Assembly: GCA_963749575.1 (NCBI GenBank)
Contig: CAVVNM010000009.1
Coordinates: forward strand, 186,001-250,000
DNA: 64,000 bases
Reading direction: 5' to 3'
From: JAMXLO01 sp963749575
GTDB lineage: Bacteria > Pseudomonadota > Alphaproteobacteria > Acetobacterales > Acetobacteraceae
Under the pieces are notes generated by a model. The model saw only the letters and a program-made list of their open reading frames with translations, searched no databases and was not told the origin of the DNA. Position 1 is the first letter of the stretch, and each line of letters opens with the position of its first letter. Positions 59,387 to 64,000 of this stretch are shown here, piece by piece. A program made the position numbers and the translations under genes.

Positions 59387-59967
59387 CCCCTGTGCAACAT
59401 CGGCGTTGGCCGGTCGTGTTGGGATTGGCGGCGATGGTCGCGGCATGCTCTTCCCCCAATCCCGTGCTGTACACGATTGCGCCTTCGCAAGGTGCCTCGC
59501 GGAGCGGCGGGCCCAAGGTGGTCCTGCTGCAACAGATCTCGATCGCACGGTATCTGGAGCGCTCGCAGATCGTCCGTTCGTCCGAAGGTTATCGACTGGA
59601 CGTCATGTCGAATGACTGGTGGGGTGAGCCGCTTGGCGCAATGCTGAGCCGCGTGCTGGTCGAGGACCTGGGCCAGCGCCTGCCGCGAAGCGTGGTGTTG
59701 AGCGAAAATGGTGCCGTGTCGGCCCGACCGGACGCCACAATAGAACTGAACGTGCAGCGCCTCGATGAAGACGCGGCGGGCACCCTGATACTTCAGGCAC
59801 AGGTGAACATCGTCGTCACCGGGCGGACCGCGCCATTGCCGCAGAGCTTTCGCGTTGCCGTCCCGCCGCCTGCGCCAGCCGTGTCCGGCGAGGTCGCGGC
59901 CATCAGTTCGGCGGTAGGTCAACTCGCTGACGGAATAGCAGCGATGCTCACCGGACACGCACCCTGA
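59383..59967 (+). CDS. pqiC: PqiC-type lipoprotein
   Basis: A 194-residue outer-membrane lipoprotein with lipobox VAAC (Cys22), in the PqiC/YmbA (DUF330) family. It carries the opening PVLYTIAPSQ and the segment NDWWGEPLGAMLSRVLVEDL, the usual pattern. It would form the outer-membrane end of the Pqi complex. It overlaps pqiB by four bases at the start and pqiA by one base at the end, so the three genes are coupled. Confidence 0.88.
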   Translation: MTPVQHRRWPVVLGLAAMVAACSSPNPVLYTIAPSQGASRSGGPKVVLLQQISIARYLERSQIVRSSEGYRLDVMSNDWWGEPLGAMLSRVLVEDLGQRLPRSVVLSENGAVSARPDATIELNVQRLDEDAAGTLILQAQVNIVVTGRTAPLPQSFRVAVPPPAPAVSGEVAAISSAVGQLADGIAAMLTGHAP

Positions 59968-61290
59968 TGGCTCTGCGGCTGCCGCGGCGACCGGCGGTTC
60001 CGGCGCGGCTGTGCGAATGCGGCGGCTGCGGCATGCTTCAGGTGTCGCCGCCGCTGGCGCAGGACATGGTGGCGCGATGCGAGCGCTGCGGCACGACGCT
60101 GCATCACTCTGCGGTCCATGCGATCGACTTCAGCATCGCACTCACATTGGCCGCTCTCGTGCTGCTGATCATCATGTGCGTCACGACTCTGATGAGTGTC
60201 CAGACAGCGGGCATAAAGCTCAATGCCGGTCTGTTCTCCGGACCTGCGGAGCTTGTTGCGCGGAATATGTCGGTGCTTGCGATCGTCGTGGTCTTCGTGA
60301 CTGTGGTGGCACCGTTTGGCAAGCTCGCAGGCACACTTTACGTGCTGATCCGGTTACCCGAGACACATCCGCCCTTTCATCTACGCAGGGTATTCACGCT
60401 GGCGGAGCGGCTGGCGCCGTGGTCGATGATCGAAGTGTTCGTGTTCGGCGTGTTCGTGGCCTACGTGAAACTCGGCGATCTGGTACAGATCACACTGGAC
60501 CCCGGGGTCTACGCACTGATTGTCCTCACCATCGTGCTGGCCTGGGCGGATGGCGCGCTGGACCGCGAGTCGATATGGAACCGATTGGGTCGCACAGAAG
60601 CTGCCACGGGGCCGTTCCCGACTGCGTCGGTTGGTCGCCCCGGAGTCATCGCGATCGGATGCGAGGTATGCAGGTTGGCGACCACTCCGCCACCAGCCGA
60701 TGGCCGTTGCCCACGTTGCGATTCGGCACTGCATGAACGCAAGCCTGACAGCATTGCGCGCACCTGGGCACTCGTGATTGCCGCTGCGGGTACTCTACGT
60801 GCCTGCGAACTACTACCCTGTTCTGACTGTGGTGCAGCTTGGCGCCGGCGCACCCAGTACTATCCTTGGCGGGGTGGAGGAACTGCTCGCGTCACGCATG
60901 TACCCGCTTGCCGCACTGGTGTTCTTCGCCAGCATCGCGGTGCCGATGCTGAAGCTCGTTGGCCTCACAATCATGCTGGTGATGACGCAGACCGAGCGCT
61001 CGGCGCTGCTGCGCGATCGGACGCGACTATATCACTTCGTGCGCTGGATCGGGCGCTGGTCGATGATCGATATCTTCATGGAGGCATTGCTTGGTGCGCT
61101 GGTCCGGTTCGGCACGGTTATCACGATCCAGCCAGGCATCGGCGCGGTCGCGTTCTGCGGCGTGGTGATCCTGACGATGCTTGCGGCCGAGAGTTTCGAT
61201 CCGCGACTGATGTGGGACGCGGGAGCGACCGGGATTCGCCAAAGATTCCCCGCCAACCCAAATCAGACCCGGTCGCCGGTAAAGGCGTAG
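59967..61290 (+). pseudogene. pqiA: PqiA-type membrane protein with a frameshift
   Basis: The integral membrane partner of PqiB, made of two PqiA domains. The first frame encodes a Cys4 motif (CECGGCGMLQVSPP...ARCERCG), four membrane helices, a second Cys motif (CEVCRLATTPPPADGRCPRC) and the start of domain two (SIARTWALVIAA). Near 60788-60790 the frame is lost, and domain two continues one frame over as VLYVPANYYPVLTVVQLGAG to the stop at 61290. Removing one G from GCGGGTAC restores a protein of about 440 residues. Since pqiB and pqiC look intact, the lesion should be verified in the sequence. Confidence 0.85.
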
Positions 61291-61727
61291 ACGCAGGCGG
61301 TCGAGCTGATGTTGCCTTCCATGTGGGTTCCACCCACCCGACCGGAGATAGTTCCTTCAACGATCTGACCGGAGAACGAGCCGTCCTGCGCCATGGTCGC
61401 CAGGAAGCTTGGCGTCGGATTGCCGGGAATGTTGGGATGCGGCACAGCGTAGCTGAACTGGCCTTTCGCTACCGTGATGACTGACTGGCCCGGCGTTTCG
61501 CACCAACCGCCTTCCTTGGCCGCATCGACCGCGTCGGTGACACGAATTGTGCTTTGATAGGTGCCGTCGAACGTCGCAACGGAGGCCACCGCCGACTGAC
61601 CGCCGTGTATTGTTCCCATCGGGCCGGCACAGCCGGCGATAGCCAGCAGCAAGACCATCGGGTGCAGCCTGATCTGAGGGAGGTTCACGAACGCGTATCG
61701 GCTGGCATGAATCGAACGCATGCTCAT
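61263..61727 (-). CDS. Small outer-membrane-type lipoprotein of unknown function
   Basis: A 154-residue protein with a hydrophobic segment and lipobox AGC (Cys33, in MVLLLAIAGCAGP). The mature part is beta-rich (VATFDGTYQSTIRVTDAVDA, then FSYAVPHPNIPGNPTPSFLA, ending STACVYAFTGDRV). A start at residue 24 would give a shorter lipoprotein signal. The function is unknown. Its 3' end overlaps the end of the convergent pqiA gene by 28 bases. Confidence 0.6.
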   Translation of the reverse strand: MSMRSIHASRYAFVNLPQIRLHPMVLLLAIAGCAGPMGTIHGGQSAVASVATFDGTYQSTIRVTDAVDAAKEGGWCETPGQSVITVAKGQFSYAVPHPNIPGNPTPSFLATMAQDGSFSGQIVEGTISGRVGGTHMEGNISSTACVYAFTGDRV

Positions 61728-61860
61728 TTGGCTGGGTTCCCCTGATGTCGGCGTTCTGAGGTCATCGGTTGCGGGGGATCGGGAGGACCGCAAGCACAAT
61801 GCCCTCGCTCCCCGCACCTCGCGTCCATCCCGAGTCATGTTCAGAAAACCCTGCAATCCT

Positions 61861-62694
61861 TCATGAAGTTTCCGGACGGGCTCCACCAGTAGCTTTGCGT
61901 GTGACGGCTTGCAAGGTCCCGCCGAACAGCGCAACCAGATAGACGCTGCCGCTTAGGGTGGTGATCCAGAAGCTGGTAGGCCAGTCTGTGTAGAACGCCA
62001 GCACCAGTCCGATCCACGCCTCGCTCAGTGCGAGCGAGACTGACAGCGCGATGCCGCTCCAGAATCGCGTGGTGAGGCGCTGTGCCGCGGCCGCCGGCCC
62101 GACCATCAACGCGAACACGAGCAGTACCCCAACGATCTGCACGCATTCCGCCACACCGAGCGCGACAATTGCCAGGAACAGCACCGACAACAGCCGCAGC
62201 GACGCACCTTTCGCCTCGGCGAGCTCAGGCTGCATGCTCGCGAACAGCAACGGCCGAGCGATGGCTGCGAGCGCTGCGATTGCGGCGATGCCGAGCAGCA
62301 GCAGCGTCCAGACTGTCGCGGCGTCGATCCCTAGAATGTTCCCGAACAGCAGGGTGGTCGCCTGCGTGGCATAGGCCGTGAAGAAGTTCAGGAACAGCAG
62401 GCCGAGCCCGAGTGACATCGACAGCACGATGCCGATCGCCACATCCCGCTGCTGGAGTTTATCGCCCAACAGTCCCATGCCGACGCCGGCGGCCAGCGTC
62501 ATGCCGATCAGGCCCCAGAGCGGTGACAAGCCGATCAGCACCGCGCCTGTGGCGCCAGCGAAGCCGACATGCGAGAGCGCATGACCCGCAAATGTCTGGG
62601 CGCGCAACACGAGGAAGAAGCCGACCAGTCCGCAGACGACTGCCACCGCGAAGGCGGCGGCGAACGCATTCTGCATGAAGTCATACGTGAACAT
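61861..62694 (-). CDS. znuB: Zinc/manganese ABC transporter permease ZnuB
   Basis: The membrane subunit of a metal-ion ABC importer, 277 residues with about eight hydrophobic segments. The family stretch GHALSHVGFAGATGAVLIGL is clear, and the cytoplasmic loop VGVLLVFALMVGPAAAA matches ABC-3 permeases. ATG 62694 is chosen; it overlaps the znuC 3' end by 14 bases. It lies downstream of znuC in the order znuA-znuC-znuB read leftwards. Confidence 0.9.
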   Translation of the reverse strand: MFTYDFMQNAFAAAFAVAVVCGLVGFFLVLRAQTFAGHALSHVGFAGATGAVLIGLSPLWGLIGMTLAAGVGMGLLGDKLQQRDVAIGIVLSMSLGLGLLFLNFFTAYATQATTLLFGNILGIDAATVWTLLLLGIAAIAALAAIARPLLFASMQPELAEAKGASLRLLSVLFLAIVALGVAECVQIVGVLLVFALMVGPAAAAQRLTTRFWSGIALSVSLALSEAWIGLVLAFYTDWPTSFWITTLSGSVYLVALFGGTLQAVTRKATGGARPETS

Positions 62695-63496
62695 GGCGCT
62701 CGCTGTGGTCGTGCTGGTGGGCGTCGCGCTCCACATCGTAGCCGCCTGACATCACGAAGACCCGGCCATTCAGCCGGACAACGTCAATCTCGGATCCGTA
62801 GAGCCGTGACAGCACCGGGCCGGTGACGACTTCCTCGACCGCTCCGAGAGCGGCATGGCCCTGGCCTAGATAGAGCACGCGATCCAGGGCATTGAGCAAT
62901 GGATTGAGTTCATGGGCGCTGAACAGCACGGTGATGCCGAGGTCTCGCTGCAGTGACTGTATCAGTTCGACAACCGAACGCTGATGATGCGGATCGAGAC
63001 TGATCAGCGGTTCGTCCAGCAACAGCAGACGGGGGCGGCCCAGCAGCGCCTGTGCCAGCAGCAGGCGCTGACGTTCGCCACCCGAAGTTTCGGTCAGCGG
63101 TCGCAGCGCAAGATGTGTTGCCTGCACTCTCTCGAGTGCCCAGCCAACCTCCTGCCGTGCGGATCGCCCGAGCAACGGCAGACCCCAGCGGTGGCCGTTG
63201 ACGCCACTGGCGACGAAGTCCCAGCCCGACAGACGAACCTGGTCCAGAGTGCCGCGCATCTGCGGCATGTAGCCGATGGCGGGATTGCCGCGCGCCAACG
63301 GCTTGCCCAGCACGCGGATCGCGCCGCTGCGTGGTGGCAGCAGGCCCAGTATCGCCCGTATCAGTGTGGTCTTGCCGGATCCGTTGGGTCCGAGAACACC
63401 GATGAACTCGCTGTCGCGGATCGCGAGGTCGATGTCGGCAAGTACCGTCCTGGCGCCGAATGCCAGCGTCACGCCGGTGAATTCGATGGCGTTCAC
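62681..63496 (-). CDS. znuC: Zinc/manganese ABC transporter ATPase ZnuC with His-rich tail
   Basis: The ATPase of a metal importer, 271 residues. Walker A is GPNGSGKTT, the signature TSGGERQRLLLAQAL and Walker B LLLLDEPLISLDP. The last 18 residues are unusually His-rich (DVERDAHQHDHSERHVHV), as in metal-handling ATPases, and may bind the ion on the cytoplasmic side. The start overlaps the znuA stop by four bases. Zur control is likely by analogy, but the promoter lies outside the window. Confidence 0.92.
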   Translation of the reverse strand: MNAIEFTGVTLAFGARTVLADIDLAIRDSEFIGVLGPNGSGKTTLIRAILGLLPPRSGAIRVLGKPLARGNPAIGYMPQMRGTLDQVRLSGWDFVASGVNGHRWGLPLLGRSARQEVGWALERVQATHLALRPLTETSGGERQRLLLAQALLGRPRLLLLDEPLISLDPHHQRSVVELIQSLQRDLGITVLFSAHELNPLLNALDRVLYLGQGHAALGAVEEVVTGPVLSRLYGSEIDVVRLNGRVFVMSGGYDVERDAHQHDHSERHVHV

Positions 63497-64000
63497 GACG
63501 GGGCGCTGGTCAGTGCCTGAGCGATGGTATCGAGCTCGCCGATCATCCAGTTCTGATAGTTCTTCCCGAGTGGCTCCGTCTCGGTCACGCCGACCACCGG
63601 CACATTTGATTGTCCGGCAATCCGCACCAGGCGCTGTGCGGCAGTGTCGGTCGCCTGACTGTTGTAGAATAACAGGCGGACGGCACGATTGCGCAGATCG
63701 GTCTCAATGGCGGCCACGTCGGAGGTGCGCGGTTCGGTGTTGTTCATGACCGCAAGCTGGAAGCGCTCGTTACGCATCCGGAAGCCGAGCGCTGCTGCCA
63801 TGTAGCCGAATACCGGCTCGGTGGCGGTGACTTGGATGCCGTCGAATTTTTGCCGCAATTCAGCGATCTTGGCGTCCACCGGTTGCAGCGAGGCGAGGAA
63901 ACCGCGCAACCTCTGGTCGTAGTCGCCGCGGTGTTTCGGGTCGCGCTCCGACAATGCCGCAACCAGCGCCTTGGCGTAAGCCGGCATTGTCGCCGGATCG
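63493..64000 (-). CDS. znuA: Metal ABC transporter substrate-binding protein ZnuA, C-terminal part (5' end outside window)
   Basis: The C-terminal half of a periplasmic metal-binding protein of cluster A-I. The frame is open to the right edge (DPATMPAYAKALVAALSERD), so the start lies beyond 64000. Family features are VTATEPVFGYMAAALGFRM and VRLLFYNSQATDTAAQRLVR, with a late ending TETEPLGKNYQNWMIGELD. The metal-binding His residues of the N-terminal half are not in the window. It is the first gene of znuA-znuC-znuB. Confidence 0.88.
   Translation of the reverse strand, partial: DPATMPAYAKALVAALSERDPKHRGDYDQRLRGFLASLQPVDAKIAELRQKFDGIQVTATEPVFGYMAAALGFRMRNERFQLAVMNNTEPRTSDVAAIETDLRNRAVRLLFYNSQATDTAAQRLVRIAGQSNVPVVGVTETEPLGKNYQNWMIGELDTIAQALTSAPS

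Noticed and set aside
1..64000. rRNA, tRNA, integrase, transposase or phage genes
   Set aside because: Both strands were read for conserved RNA motifs and typical protein motifs; none was found. The gene remnants suggest past rearrangement, but no mobile element remains visible.

Overview
High-GC alphaproteobacterial chromosome, most likely Rhodospirillales/Acetobacteraceae. The basis is the cell-division cluster end (ftsZ, lpxC, bamD, recN, ligA), the alphaproteobacterial FtsZ C-terminus, the fliL-fliM-DUF6468-motE order, and palindromic intergenic repeats typical of the group. This is inferred by eye; no database search was run. No rRNA, tRNA, CRISPR array or intact insertion sequence was seen.

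Layout. 1-6.5 kb: essential envelope/division/DNA-repair genes (FtsZ tail, LpxC, BamD, RecN, LigA). 6.5-28 kb: accessory metabolism (hydrolase, SDR, MFS transporter, glyoxalase, cupin, hydroxyacid dehydrogenase, amidohydrolase, HpcH/HpaI aldolase, fused CydDC-like ABC exporter with divergent LysR regulator, peptide-type binding protein, crotonase). Inside it lies a secreted WD40-caspase gene with a small secreted helical partner (16.1-19.8 kb), bordered by the remnants of two other genes. 27.7-29.5 kb: polyamine genes speD-speE in a tightly overlapping unit with a Uma2 nuclease-like gene. 29.7-36.4 kb: motility/chemotaxis operon read leftwards (fliL, fliM, DUF6468, motE, cheY, cheZ, large TPR protein). 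36.5-40 kb: Mla-type MCE lipid-transport operon read leftwards. 40.3-43.5 kb: flgF-flgG-flgA-flgH read rightwards behind a sigma-54-like promoter. 43.7-54.3 kb: argD, TauE-like permease, cold-shock protein, CarD, lpxD, transglutaminase-like protein, a run of small unknown genes, fatty-acid desaturase and an RhlE-type helicase. 54.3-64 kb: repeats, an acyl carrier protein, secreted proteins, a second MCE system of Pqi type, and a zinc/manganese ABC transporter (ZnuB, ZnuC, ZnuA tail) running off the window.

Two patterns cross the window. First, at least six genes look complete except for one small frameshift (DUF3617 gene, WD40-caspase, TauE, desaturase, a small membrane protein, PqiA), while the essential genes are intact. 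This is either real decay or residual indel error in the assembly. Second, short repeats sit in functional places: a palindrome provides the ribosome-binding site of ligA, a half-palindrome is read in frame through an ABC transporter, a 17-bp tandem array carries repeated Shine-Dalgarno-like cores before a small gene, and a 15-bp array lengthens the N-terminus of FliM.
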